Source of the DNA: Streptomyces sp. ISL-66
GTDB taxonomy: Bacteria > Actinomycetota > Actinomycetes > Streptomycetales > Streptomycetaceae
Direction of reading: 5' to 3'
Assembly (NCBI RefSeq): GCF_018614135.1
Contig: NZ_JAGGOW010000009.1
Span: 27,456-91,455 of the forward strand
Length of the DNA: 64,000 nucleotides
Part shown: positions 35,199 to 43,663 of the stretch, in pieces
How the letters are laid out: every line of letters begins with the position of its first letter
Position numbering within the stretch: position 1 is the first letter of the stretch
Made by a program: the position numbers and the translations under genes
Notes under the pieces: model-generated
Told to the model about the DNA's origin: nothing
Seen by the model: only the letters and a program-made list of their open reading frames with translations
Database searches by the model: none

Positions 35199-38100
35199 GT
35201 GCAGCTCAGGGGCAGCAAACGGGCCACGGCCGCGGCCGTCGCCGTCATCGGGACGCTGCTGGGCGGCTCGGTGGCCGTGGGCCCGCCCGGCGCCTTCGCG
35301 GCGCCCAACTCTCCCTCGGCTCCCGGGCTCGCGCCCGGCCTCGACCCCGCACCCTCCCCTTCGCCCGTGCCCCCGCCCCCGCCCACTGCGGGGACCGCGC
35401 CAGCGGCCGGTCCGGGCGCGGATCCGGCGCGGACCGCCGAGGCGGGGCCCGCCGTATGGCCGCGGCCGCAGTCGATGGCCGCCGACCCGGCGCGCGAAGT
35501 GGCGCTGGGTGCCGAGGCCGTGCTGGTCCTGCCCGCGGACGCGGACCCGTACGCCGCCCAGGTGGTCCGCGAGGCCCTGCGCGGGGCCGGCGTACGGACC
35601 CTGCACGAGCGGGCCGACGGACAGCCGATGCCCGAGCTGATCCCTGTGGTACGGCTCCAAGGACCCGACGCGGAGCGGGCGTTGCGCGAGCTGGGCGCGA
35701 CCGGAGCGGAGGACCTGCCGCCCGGCGGGTACCGGCTGGCGGTGGGCCGGACCGCGGGACGGGACACGGTCGCGCTGGCCGGCACGGGCGAGGACGGGCT
35801 GTTCCACGCCGCGCAGACGCTGCGTCAGCTGATCGCCCCGGGCTCGGGGAAGGTTCCCGGCGTGGTGGTGCGGGACTGGCCGTCCGCACCCGTACGCGGC
35901 ATCACCGAGGGCTTCTACGGCACCGCGTGGACGGCGGAGCAGCGGCTCGCGCAGGTCGACTTCATGGGCCGCACCAAGCAGAACCGGCTGCTGCTCGCCC
36001 CCGGCGACGACCCGTACCGGACCACGGACTGGCGCCGGGACTACCCGGCCGAACAGGCCGCGGAGCTGCGGACGCTGGCCGAGCGGGCCCGCGCCAACAA
36101 GGTCGTGCTGGCCTGGGCGGTGGCGCCCGGACAGTCGATGTGCCTGTCCCGCTCGGCCGACCGGGCGGCGCTCGCCCGCAAGGCCGACGCCATGTGGGAC
36201 CTCGGATTCAGGGCGTTCCAGCTCCAGTTCCAGGACGTCAGCTACACCGAGTGGGGCTGCCGGGCCGACCGGGAGCGCTACGGGAAGGGCCCGGCGGCGG
36301 CCGCGAAGGCGCACGCGGAGGTCGCGGGCGAACTGGCCGCGCACCTGGCCGTGCGGTACCCGGGGGCGCCGGCGTTGTCCCTGCTGCCGACGGAGTACTA
36401 CCAGGAGGGCGCGACGGCCTACCGGACCGCGCTGGCCGGGGCGCTGGACGGCCGGGTCGAGGTCGCGTGGACGGGCGTCGGGGTGCTGCCGCGCACGATC
36501 ACCGGGCGCGAGGTGGCCGGGGCCCGTTCCGCGCTCGGGCACCCGCTGGTCACCATGGACAACTACCCGGTGAACGACTGGGATCCGGGCCGGATCTTCC
36601 TCGGCCCGTACGCGGGGCGGGACCCGGCGGTGGCGGGCGGGTCGGCCGGCGTACTGGCCAACGCGATGTCACAGGGCACGTTGTCCCGCATCCCGCTGTT
36701 CACGGCGGCGGACTTCACGTGGAACCCGCGCGGCTACCGGGCCGCCGCCTCCTGGGCGGCGGCCGTCGCCGATCTCGCGGGACCGGACCCGAAGGCCGCG
36801 GAGGCGCTGGCCGCGCTGGCCGGGAACACCACCTCCTCCGGCCTCGCCCAGCCGGAATCGGCCTACCTGGTCCCGCTGGTCGAGGAGTTCTGGCGGACCC
36901 GGGCCGCCGGCGACCCGGCCGCCGGCGACCGGCTGCGGGCCGCGTTCCGGGTGCTGCGCGAGGCCCCCGACCGGCTGCCGGGCCTCGCCGAGGAGGCGGG
37001 CCCCTGGCTGTCGCGGCTCGCCCGCTACGGAGCAGCCGGCGAGCTGGCCCTCGACGTCCTCCAGGCGCAGGCCCGCGGGGACGGGGCGGCCGCCTGGCAG
37101 TCCTCGCGGGGCCTGGCCGCCGCGCGCAAGGCGCTGGCGCCCGAGGCGGACACCGTCCGGGTGGACAAGGCGGTGCTGGACCCCTTCCTCGCCAGGGCGG
37201 CGGCCGAGGCCGACGCGTGGACGGGCGCGGCCCGGGCGGCGGAGGGCACCGTATCCGAGTCGGCGGACTCCTGGACGGTCCGGCTGCCGGAGGTCCGCCC
37301 GGTGTCGACGGTGACCGTCATGACCGACCCGCTGCCGCCCGGGAGCCGGGGCGCGGCGGTCGAAGCACACGTACCGGGCGAGGGCTGGCGCAAGGTCGCC
37401 GAAGCGGCGGCGTCGGGCTGGACCCAGGCGGACGTGGGCGGCCTGCGGGCCGACGCGGTCCGGCTCACCTGGTCGGGCCCGGCTCCGGCCGTGCACGGCG
37501 TGGTCCCGTGGACGGCGGACGGCCCCGAGGCCCGCTTCGAGCTGGCGCGGTCCGTGGACGCGGAGATCGGCGGGCCCGCCCTGCGGGTCCCGGCGGAGCT
37601 GTCCGCGCTGCGGCCCGGCGAGGTCCGCGGGCCGCTGTCGGCGGCGGCGCCGCCGGGCATCGAGGTCCGCGTCCCGGAGAGTGCGGTGGCCCCGCGCGGT
37701 ACGAAGGTCAGCGTCCCGGTGGAGGTCGCGGTGGCGGCCGGCACGGCGCCGGGCACCTACGAGGTCCCGGTGACCTTCGGCGCGCAGACCCGCACGCTGA
37801 CGGTCCGCGCCTTCCCGCGCACGGCGGGCCCGAACCTGCTGCGGGGCGCCCGCGCCACGTCCTCCGCGGACGAGACCCCGGACTTCCCGGCCTCGGGCGC
37901 GCTGGACGACTCCCCCACCACGCGCTGGTCGTCCCCGGCGGCCGACGGAGCCTGGTGGCAGGCGGAGCTCCCGGCCCCGGCCCGCGTCGGCCTGCTGCGG
38001 CTGGCCTGGCAGGAGGCGTACCCGTCCCGCTTCCGGGTGGAGACGTCCCCGGACGGCACCACCTGGCACCCGTCGACGACGGTCTCCTCGACGGGCGGCG

Positions 38101-38225
38101 TCGACACGATCCACCTCCCCGCCGCGCCACCGGACACGAGGTTCCTCCGCGTCACGTGCGAAACCCGGGCCACCCGCTTCGGCTGCAGCCTCCTCACCGC
38201 CGAAGCCTTCGCGGTATCCCCTTAG
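35199..38225 (+). CDS. Secreted beta-N-acetylglucosaminidase-like protein (GH84/NAGidase family)
   Basis: A 1008-residue exported protein. Order: signal peptide (about 1-34), Pro/Ala linker to about 80, an N-terminal alpha/beta domain, the NAGidase catalytic domain (about 230-500; GITEGFYGTAWT, LAPGDDPYR, MDNYPVNDW, ADFTWNPRGY), a helical region, beta domains, and a C-terminal F5/8 type C (discoidin) domain starting near NLLRGARATSS. The family removes N-acetylglucosamine from glycans. The classical GH84 catalytic pair is Asp-Asp; here the same place reads FQLQFQDVSY, so the first Asp is Gln345 and the second is Asp346. Start GTG 35199. Activity on chitin-type or glycoprotein sugars is inferred only. 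Confidence 0.83.
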   Translation: MQLRGSKRATAAAVAVIGTLLGGSVAVGPPGAFAAPNSPSAPGLAPGLDPAPSPSPVPPPPPTAGTAPAAGPGADPARTAEAGPAVWPRPQSMAADPAREVALGAEAVLVLPADADPYAAQVVREALRGAGVRTLHERADGQPMPELIPVVRLQGPDAERALRELGATGAEDLPPGGYRLAVGRTAGRDTVALAGTGEDGLFHAAQTLRQLIAPGSGKVPGVVVRDWPSAPVRGITEGFYGTAWTAEQRLAQVDFMGRTKQNRLLLAPGDDPYRTTDWRRDYPAEQAAELRTLAERARANKVVLAWAVAPGQSMCLSRSADRAALARKADAMWDLGFRAFQLQFQDVSYTEWGCRADRERYGKGPAAAAKAHAEVAGELAAHLAVRYPGAPALSLLPTEYYQEGATAYRTALAGALDGRVEVAWTGVGVLPRTITGREVAGARSALGHPLVTMDNYPVNDWDPGRIFLGPYAGRDPAVAGGSAGVLANAMSQGTLSRIPLFTAADFTWNPRGYRAAASWAAAVADLAGPDPKAAEALAALAGNTTSSGLAQPESAYLVPLVEEFWRTRAAGDPAAGDRLRAAFRVLREAPDRLPGLAEEAGPWLSRLARYGAAGELALDVLQAQARGDGAAAWQSSRGLAAARKALAPEADTVRVDKAVLDPFLARAAAEADAWTGAARAAEGTVSESADSWTVRLPEVRPVSTVTVMTDPLPPGSRGAAVEAHVPGEGWRKVAEAAASGWTQADVGGLRADAVRLTWSGPAPAVHGVVPWTADGPEARFELARSVDAEIGGPALRVPAELSALRPGEVRGPLSAAAPPGIEVRVPESAVAPRGTKVSVPVEVAVAAGTAPGTYEVPVTFGAQTRTLTVRAFPRTAGPNLLRGARATSSADETPDFPASGALDDSPTTRWSSPAADGAWWQAELPAPARVGLLRLAWQEAYPSRFRVETSPDGTTWHPSTTVSSTGGVDTIHLPAAPPDTRFLRVTCETRATRFGCSLLTAEAFAVSP

Positions 38226-38818
38226 CCCACCCGCCGACTGCCGCCGGGCCCGAGGAAGACCCCACGCCGTGGCCCACGCACGGGCCCGCTCCGGGGGGCT
38301 ACACGCCGGCCCCGCCGGGGGCCGCTCGCAGCGGTAGCTGGGGGGACTGACGCGCGGGTCCGGGGCGCAGCCCCGGCTCTCGCGGGGCTGCGCCGAGCCC
38401 GGAGCCGGGTCCGGGGCGCAACCCCGGGTCTCCCACGCCCGAGCAGAACCCGAGGCCGGGTCCCGGGCGGAGCCCGAGGTGGGATCTGGGGCGCAGCTCC
38501 CGGTCTCTCGGGCGGGCGGGGCCCGCGGCGCTCCGGGTCACTCGGGTCCGAGCAAACCCCGGGGCGGGTCCGGGGCGGAGCCCCGGGGCACTCGGGTCCG
38601 GGCGGAGCCCGGGGAACGGTGGAAGGGCGGGTAGGGGACCAGGCCCCGCGCAGCGGCGCACCCACCCGCACCCGCCCACCGGCCCCCGCACCGCACCACA
38701 CGGCGGGATTCCCCGAATCAGGCCCCGCCGGACGGAATCCGGCGCAGCGCGGCGAAGCCGGGAAGGCCCGTCAGGGGCGCCGCCCGGTGCGAGCACCGCG
38801 TCGAGCGCCGCGGCGGGA
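38226..38818. other. Intergenic region with REP-like elements
   Basis: No gene is supported here; open frames in it lack ribosome sites and are Arg/Gly/Pro-rich artefacts of base composition. It contains at least six copies of a short palindromic element (38357-38614) between two convergent genes. Confidence 0.65.
38357..38614. repeat. REP-like palindromic repeats, six or more copies
   Basis: The element is GGGTCCGGGGCGGAGCCCCGG or variants and forms a short hairpin. Copies start near 38357, 38408, 38458, 38482, 38566 and 38594; the arms vary in compensating ways (CCGGGGC/GCCCCGG, CCCGGGC/GCCCGAG, CTGGGGC/GCTCCCG). A more degenerate copy is near 38547. Arrays of this type occur in convergent gaps of Streptomyces genomes. 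Confidence 0.75.
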
Positions 38819-39358
38819 TCAGGACGCCACCGACACCCCGATGCGCTCCAGCGCATCCTCCGCCCCGTAAGGCTCCAGATACGGCATCCACCGCGGATCC
38901 CGGTGCCCCGTCCCGATGATCCGCCACGCCAGCCCGGACGGCGGGGCCGGCTGGTGCCGCAGCCGCCAGCCGAGGTCCACCAGGTGCCGGTCGGCTTTGA
39001 CGTGGTTGCAGCGGCGGCAGGCGGCGACGACGTTGTCCCACGCGTGCTGGCCGCCCCGGCTGCGGGGGACGACGTGGTCGACGCTCGTGGCGACGGCTCC
39101 GCAGTACATGCAGCGGCCGCCGTCCCGCGCGAACAACGCGCGCCGGGTGAGCGGAACGGGCCCCCGGTAGGGGACCCGCACGAAGCGCTTGAGCCGGACC
39201 ACGCTGGGAGCGGGGACGGCCCTTGTCGCGCTGTGCAGAAAGGCGCCGGATTCTTCCAAGGAGACCGCTTTGTTCTCCAGGACGAGGACGAGCGCGCGGC
39301 GGAGCGGTACGACGCCGAGGGGCTCGTACGACGCGTTGAGGACCAGGACGTGCGGCAC
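38819..39358 (-). CDS. HNH endonuclease family protein
   Basis: A 179-residue protein. The N-terminal VLVLNASYEPLGVVPLRRA is typical of actinobacterial stand-alone HNH proteins. The HNH core is CMYCGAVATSVDHVVPRSRG, then WDNVVAACRRCNHVK, with zinc-binding Cys pairs and the catalytic His. Such proteins are common single-copy genes with no defined role; a DNA-processing or phage-defence function is possible but unproven. GTG 39358 follows AAGGAGG at a short spacing. It is divergent from the MscS gene at 39620. Confidence 0.88.
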   Translation of the reverse strand: MPHVLVLNASYEPLGVVPLRRALVLVLENKAVSLEESGAFLHSATRAVPAPSVVRLKRFVRVPYRGPVPLTRRALFARDGGRCMYCGAVATSVDHVVPRSRGGQHAWDNVVAACRRCNHVKADRHLVDLGWRLRHQPAPPSGLAWRIIGTGHRDPRWMPYLEPYGAEDALERIGVSVAS

Positions 39359-39619
39359 GGACTGCCTCCTTGTACGTCGGCGGCGCGTGGCTCGCGCCGG
39401 GACGATCTGCTTTCCAGTCTCCCCTTACGGCTGGTCGAAGCGCCACCACGCGCCCGTAACGGGTCCGAGGTGTTTTCGACCACACCCGCTTCATCCCCGC
39501 GTGAGTCTGGTCTCTCCCTCGAACACGGCAACAACCTCGGTCCGGTGCCCCGTTAGTGTGGTTGGTCTGCCCCCACCCCACTTCCGGGGGCAGGACGCTA
39601 CATCTGGAGGTTCCCCGCC

Positions 39620-40711
39620 GTGCCCAGGCCTGCCGCCCTGCTACCCCTCGCAGCCGACAACCCGGACGCGTCCGAAACGATCAGAGAGACCCACGAGAAC
39701 GTCACCAACGCCGCCAGCTTCATCGAGGAGAACTGGGCCGGATGGCTGTATCTGGGCCTGCGGATCCTCCTCATCCTGGTCATCGCCTTCGCCCTGCGTT
39801 CGGTGGTCAGGAAGTCGCTGACCAAGCTGATCACCCGGATGAACCGCGGCGCGGCCGCCGTCGAGGGAACCGCCCTGGGCGGGCTGCTGGTCAATGCCGA
39901 GCGGCGCCGTCAGCGGTCCGAGGCGATCGGCTCGGTCCTGCGCTCGGTGGCCTCGTTCCTGATCCTCGGCACGGCCGGGCTGATGGTGCTCGGCGCGCTC
40001 GACATCAATCTGGGCCCGCTGCTCGCCAGTGCGGGTGTGGCCGGTGTGGCGATCGGTTTCGGCGCCCGGAACCTGGTCACGGACTTCCTCTCCGGCGTGT
40101 TCATGATCCTTGAGGACCAGTACGGCGTCGGCGACAAGATCGACGCCGGCGTGGCCTCGGGCGAGGTCGTCGAGGTGGGTCTGCGCGTCACGAAGCTCCG
40201 CGGTGACAACGGCGAGATCTGGTACGTCCGCAACGGCGAGATCAAGCGGATCGGCAACCTCAGCCAGGGCTGGGCCACGGCCGGGGTGGCCGTGCAGGTC
40301 AAGCCGACCGAGAGCCTCTCCCGCATCCGCGAGGTGGTCCAGGTCATCGCCGACACCCTCGCCAAGGAGTCCCCGTGGGACGAGCGGCTGTGGGGTCCGG
40401 TGGAGGTGCTGGGCCTGGACGAGGTGCTGCTGGCCTCGATGACGGTGAAGGTCTCGGCCAAGACGATGCCGGGCCAGCAGTTCGCCGTGGAGCGGGAACT
40501 GCGCTGGCGCATCAAGGACGCCTTCGACGCCGCGGGCATCGGGATAGTCGGCGGTGCGCCGGCCGCCGACGAGGACGAGGCCCCGGCCGACCCGGCCGCC
40601 GCCGTCGACGCTCCCTCGGCGCTGGCCAACCCGACCTCGCCGCAGTCCCTGGCGACGGCGCCGATCCCGCCGCCGGCCGCCGGCGGCACCGGTCCCAGGA
40701 TCACCAAGTAG
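39620..40711 (+). CDS. Mechanosensitive ion channel, MscS family
   Basis: A 363-residue small-conductance mechanosensitive channel. Three membrane helices occupy about residues 40-165; the pore-lining TM3 is in VAGVAIGFGARNLVTDFLSG, followed by the beta domain (QYGVGDKIDAG, VTKLRGDNGEIWYVRNGEI). A C-terminal alpha/beta domain ends in an Ala/Pro-rich tail of about 65 residues. It opens under membrane tension to release solutes during hypo-osmotic shock. GTG 39620 has GGAGG 9 bases upstream. Monocistronic, with a terminator hairpin at 40732-40768. Confidence 0.92.
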   Translation: MPRPAALLPLAADNPDASETIRETHENVTNAASFIEENWAGWLYLGLRILLILVIAFALRSVVRKSLTKLITRMNRGAAAVEGTALGGLLVNAERRRQRSEAIGSVLRSVASFLILGTAGLMVLGALDINLGPLLASAGVAGVAIGFGARNLVTDFLSGVFMILEDQYGVGDKIDAGVASGEVVEVGLRVTKLRGDNGEIWYVRNGEIKRIGNLSQGWATAGVAVQVKPTESLSRIREVVQVIADTLAKESPWDERLWGPVEVLGLDEVLLASMTVKVSAKTMPGQQFAVERELRWRIKDAFDAAGIGIVGGAPAADEDEAPADPAAAVDAPSALANPTSPQSLATAPIPPPAAGGTGPRITK

Positions 40712-40731
40712 CGCCCGGCTCCCTTCCCGTC

Positions 40732-40768
40732 CCGCTGCCCCCGCAGGTTTCCTCCGCGGGGGCAGCGG
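40732..40768 (+). terminator. Terminator after the MscS gene
   Basis: A 13-bp perfect stem (CCGCTGCCCCCGC pairing with GCGGGGGCAGCGG) around an 11-nt loop, 21 bases after the stop. Confidence 0.8.
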
Positions 40769-40804
40769 CGTGTCGGATCGGCGGCGGCGACCGGAGGCGA
40801 CACC

Positions 40805-40846
40805 CGGAGCCGACGACCGGAGTATCGGAGCCGACGACCGGAGTAT
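40805..40846. repeat. Perfect 21-bp tandem duplication
   Basis: Two adjacent identical copies beginning CGGAGCCGACGACC, just upstream of the csnR promoter region. A third partial relative (GACCGGAGGCGACACCC) precedes them. Confidence 0.8.
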
Positions 40847-40862
40847 GGGACGGTCAGTGCCA

Positions 40863-40897
40863 TTGACACACCCCCTCACCAATAGGAAACTTACCTA
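40863..40897 (+). promoter_or_regulatory. csn promoter region with CsnR-type operator
   Basis: TTGACA at 40863-40868 looks like a -35 element. Overlapping the expected -10 area is the dyad TAGGAAACTTACCTA (40883-40897), of the form AGGAAA-N-TTnCCT known for the ROK repressor CsnR that controls chitosan-related genes. It lies 33 bases before csnR, so repressor binding should block the whole operon. One half-site deviates (TTACC rather than TTTCC). Confidence 0.65.
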
Positions 40898-40929
40898 ACA
40901 GTTCACCTCGGTGAGGGAGAAAAAACCCC

Positions 40930-42174
40930 ATGCCCGCCGCCACCCCCGGTACGCCCAGCCTGTTGCGCGCCCTGAACGACCGGGCCGCCCTCGAGCTCCT
41001 GCTGACGCACGGTCCGCTGTCGCGGACCCGGATCGGGCACCTCACCGGCCTCTCCAAGCCCACGGCCTCCCAGCTGCTGGCCCGGCTGGAGGCCGCCGGT
41101 CTGGTCGTCGCCACCGGCACCGCCGCCGGCCGCCCCGGCCCCAACGCCCAGCTCTACGCGGTCAACGCGCGCGCCGCCCACGTGGCCGGACTGGACGTCA
41201 CCCCAGGGCGGATCCTCGCCTCCGTCGCCGACCTCACCGGCGAGGTGATCGGCAGCCACGAACTCGCGTACTCCGAGGGCACCGGACCGGTCGCGCAGGT
41301 CACCCGCGCCCTCGGCGAAGCCGTCAAGGACGCCGGGCTGCACCTCGCCGACATCCACCGGGTGGTCATCGCGACCCCCGGCTCCTTCGACCCCCGCACC
41401 GGGGTGCTGCGCTACGCCGACCACCTCGTGGGCTGGCAGTCCCCCACGCTCCTCGACGAGCTCGCGGCCGCCCTGCCCATGCCGGTCGAGTACGAGAACG
41501 ACGTGAACCTCGCCGCCGTCGCCGAGCAGCGCCTGGGCGCCGCCCGCGGCCACGAGGACTTCGTCCTGCTGTGGAACGAGGAGGGCCTCGGCGCCGCCCT
41601 CGTCCTCGGCGGCCGGCTGCACCGGGGCTGGACCGGCGGCGCGGGCGAGGTCGGCTTCCTGCCGGTCCCCGGGCACCCGCTCGTCCGCCAGGTCACGCGG
41701 ATCAACTCCGGCGGCTACCAGGAACTGGCCGGCGTACAGGTGCTGCCGGCCATGGCCGCGCGCCTCGGCATCGAGGCCCCGCCGACCGCCGCGTCCGGAT
41801 CGGTGCACGGCGCCGTGCACGGCGCCGAGGCCGGGGCGATGGTCGAGCGGGCCGCCGCGCTGCTGTCCCAGGCGGCCGCCGCGCCCGAGGGGGCCAACCT
41901 GCTGCTCCTGCGCGAGTACGCCACCGCGCTCACCACCGGTCTCGCCTCGCTGGTCGCCGTACTGGACCCGGAGATCGTGGTCCTCTCCGGGGCGGTGACC
42001 ATCGCGGGCGGGGAACCGCTGCGCGAGCTCATCGAAGCGGAGCTCGCCGACCTCGCACCGTCCCGGCCCCTGCTGGTGTCCGGCGAGGTACGGGAACGGC
42101 CCGTGCTGCGCGGGGCGCTGGAGAGCGCCCTGGCCGCCACCCGCGACGAGGTCTTCGACACCTCGCGCCGCTGA
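40930..42174 (+). CDS. csnR: ROK-family transcriptional repressor CsnR
   Basis: A 414-residue repressor. A winged helix-turn-helix (LSRTRIGHLTGLSKPTASQL) precedes a ROK sugar-binding domain with ENDVNLAAVAEQ and GGAGEVGFLP. The usual ROK zinc motif (Cys-x-Cys-Gly-x2-Gly-Cys) is absent; that segment reads PGHPLVRQ. It heads an operon for uptake and breakdown of glucosamine oligosaccharides, the arrangement described as csnR-K in S. coelicolor. It should bind the dyad at 40883-40897 and release on a sugar or sugar-phosphate signal. ATG 40930 follows GAGGGAG. Confidence 0.85.
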   Translation: MPAATPGTPSLLRALNDRAALELLLTHGPLSRTRIGHLTGLSKPTASQLLARLEAAGLVVATGTAAGRPGPNAQLYAVNARAAHVAGLDVTPGRILASVADLTGEVIGSHELAYSEGTGPVAQVTRALGEAVKDAGLHLADIHRVVIATPGSFDPRTGVLRYADHLVGWQSPTLLDELAAALPMPVEYENDVNLAAVAEQRLGAARGHEDFVLLWNEEGLGAALVLGGRLHRGWTGGAGEVGFLPVPGHPLVRQVTRINSGGYQELAGVQVLPAMAARLGIEAPPTAASGSVHGAVHGAEAGAMVERAAALLSQAAAAPEGANLLLLREYATALTTGLASLVAVLDPEIVVLSGAVTIAGGEPLRELIEAELADLAPSRPLLVSGEVRERPVLRGALESALAATRDEVFDTSRR

Positions 42175-42322
42175 ACCGCACCACTGCCGGACGCGGCACG
42201 CAGCACGCCGGACCCGCACCACCCCCACGTTCCGCACCTCCGCACCCCCCGCCCCCGCAGGACCCGTTCGTCCTCCCCGCACCACCTCCAGGAAGTCCCC
42301 CCGCGCAGAGAGTGACTCCGTC

Positions 42323-43657
42323 ATGCCCAGATTCCGCCGCCTGACCGCCGCCGCCACCGCCGTCGCCGCGATATCCGTACTCGCCTCCGCGTGTACGGGC
42401 TCCGCGTCCAACACGGCCTCCAACGACCCGGACAAGGACGTCACCCTCAACTTCTGGCACGGCTGGTCGGCCCCCAGCGAGATCAAGGCGATCGAGGACA
42501 ACATCGCCCGGTTCCAGAAGGCGCACCCGAACATCAAGGTCAACGTCACGGGCAACATGACGGACGACAAGACCAACCAGGCGCTGCGCGCGGGCGGCGA
42601 CAAGGCCCCCGACGTGGTCGCCTCCTTCACCACCGACAGCGTCGGCAAGTTCTGCAACACCGGCGCCTTCGCCGACCTGAACCCCTTCCTCGAGAAGTCC
42701 GGGGTCGACAAGACCAAGGTCTTCCCCAAGTCCCTGCTGGAGTACACCCAGTTCAAGGGCAACCAGTGCACGCTGCCGCTGCTGAACGACGCGTACGGCC
42801 TCGTCTACAACAAGACCGCCTTCGACGCCGCCGGCATCACCGAAGCGCCCAAGACCTGGAGCCAGTTCGAGGCGGCCGCGCAGAAGCTGACGGTGGCCAA
42901 GGGCGATTCGTACGAGCAGCTCGGCATCATGCCCACCTACCACGGCTACGAGACCGCCCCGCAGCGCCTGGCCGCCCAGTGGAGCCCCTCGTACTTCGGC
43001 GCCGACGGCAAATCGAACCTGGCCAAGGACCCCGCCTTCGCGAAGATGCTGACGGCGCAGAAGGACCTGGTCACCAAGCTCGGCGGCTACGACAAGCTGG
43101 AGAAGTTCCGCACCACCTTCGGCGACGAGTGGAGCGCTGAGCATCCCTTCCACCTGGGCCTGGTGGCCATGCAGATCGACGGCGAGTGGCGGGCCGCCAT
43201 GGCGAAGGAGGCCGGTGCCAAGTTCGAGATCGCGACCGCGCCGCTGCCCGTCCCGGACGACCAGATCGCCGACTACGGCAAGGGCTACCTCGCCGGCACG
43301 ATCATGGGCATCGCCTCGGGCAGCAAGAAGCAGAACGCCGCCTGGGAGCTGACCAGGTACATGACCACCGACACCGACGCGGTCGTGGACTTCGCGAACG
43401 CCATCCACAACGTGCCGTCCACGCTGGCCGCGCTGGAGTCCCCCAGGCTCCAGGTGACCCCGGAGTTCAAGACGTTCATCGACATCGCCAAGCACCCGAA
43501 GTCGAACACCACTCCCGCGCAGGTCGACGGCGGCACCTACCAGCTGACCTTCACGGACTTCGCGTACGCGGTCGAGAAGGGCGAGGTCGCGGACATCCCG
43601 GCCGGTCTCGCCAAGACCGACCAGCAGATCGACACGGACATCGCGAAGGCGAAGTAG
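42323..43657 (+). CDS. csnE: Sugar-binding lipoprotein of an ABC importer (CsnE)
   Basis: A 444-residue extracellular solute-binding protein of family 1. A lipoprotein signal ends in LASAC, so Cys24 should be lipidated. The mature part has FWHGWSAPSEIKAIED, DVVASFTT and AMQIDGEWRAAM, as in oligosaccharide-binding proteins. In the csn operon it would capture chitosan-derived glucosamine oligomers and deliver them to the two permeases encoded next. A 148-base gap separates it from csnR. No ATPase is encoded here; the shared ATPase MsiK encoded elsewhere probably energises the importer. Confidence 0.88.
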   Translation: MPRFRRLTAAATAVAAISVLASACTGSASNTASNDPDKDVTLNFWHGWSAPSEIKAIEDNIARFQKAHPNIKVNVTGNMTDDKTNQALRAGGDKAPDVVASFTTDSVGKFCNTGAFADLNPFLEKSGVDKTKVFPKSLLEYTQFKGNQCTLPLLNDAYGLVYNKTAFDAAGITEAPKTWSQFEAAAQKLTVAKGDSYEQLGIMPTYHGYETAPQRLAAQWSPSYFGADGKSNLAKDPAFAKMLTAQKDLVTKLGGYDKLEKFRTTFGDEWSAEHPFHLGLVAMQIDGEWRAAMAKEAGAKFEIATAPLPVPDDQIADYGKGYLAGTIMGIASGSKKQNAAWELTRYMTTDTDAVVDFANAIHNVPSTLAALESPRLQVTPEFKTFIDIAKHPKSNTTPAQVDGGTYQLTFTDFAYAVEKGEVADIPAGLAKTDQQIDTDIAKAK

Positions 43658-43663
43658 GCCCCG

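Noticed and set aside
38299..39534. Frame through the REP-like region overlapping the HNH gene
   Set aside because: Passes through palindromic repeats and is out of frame with the conserved HNH motif; Ser/Arg/Pro-rich with no family features.
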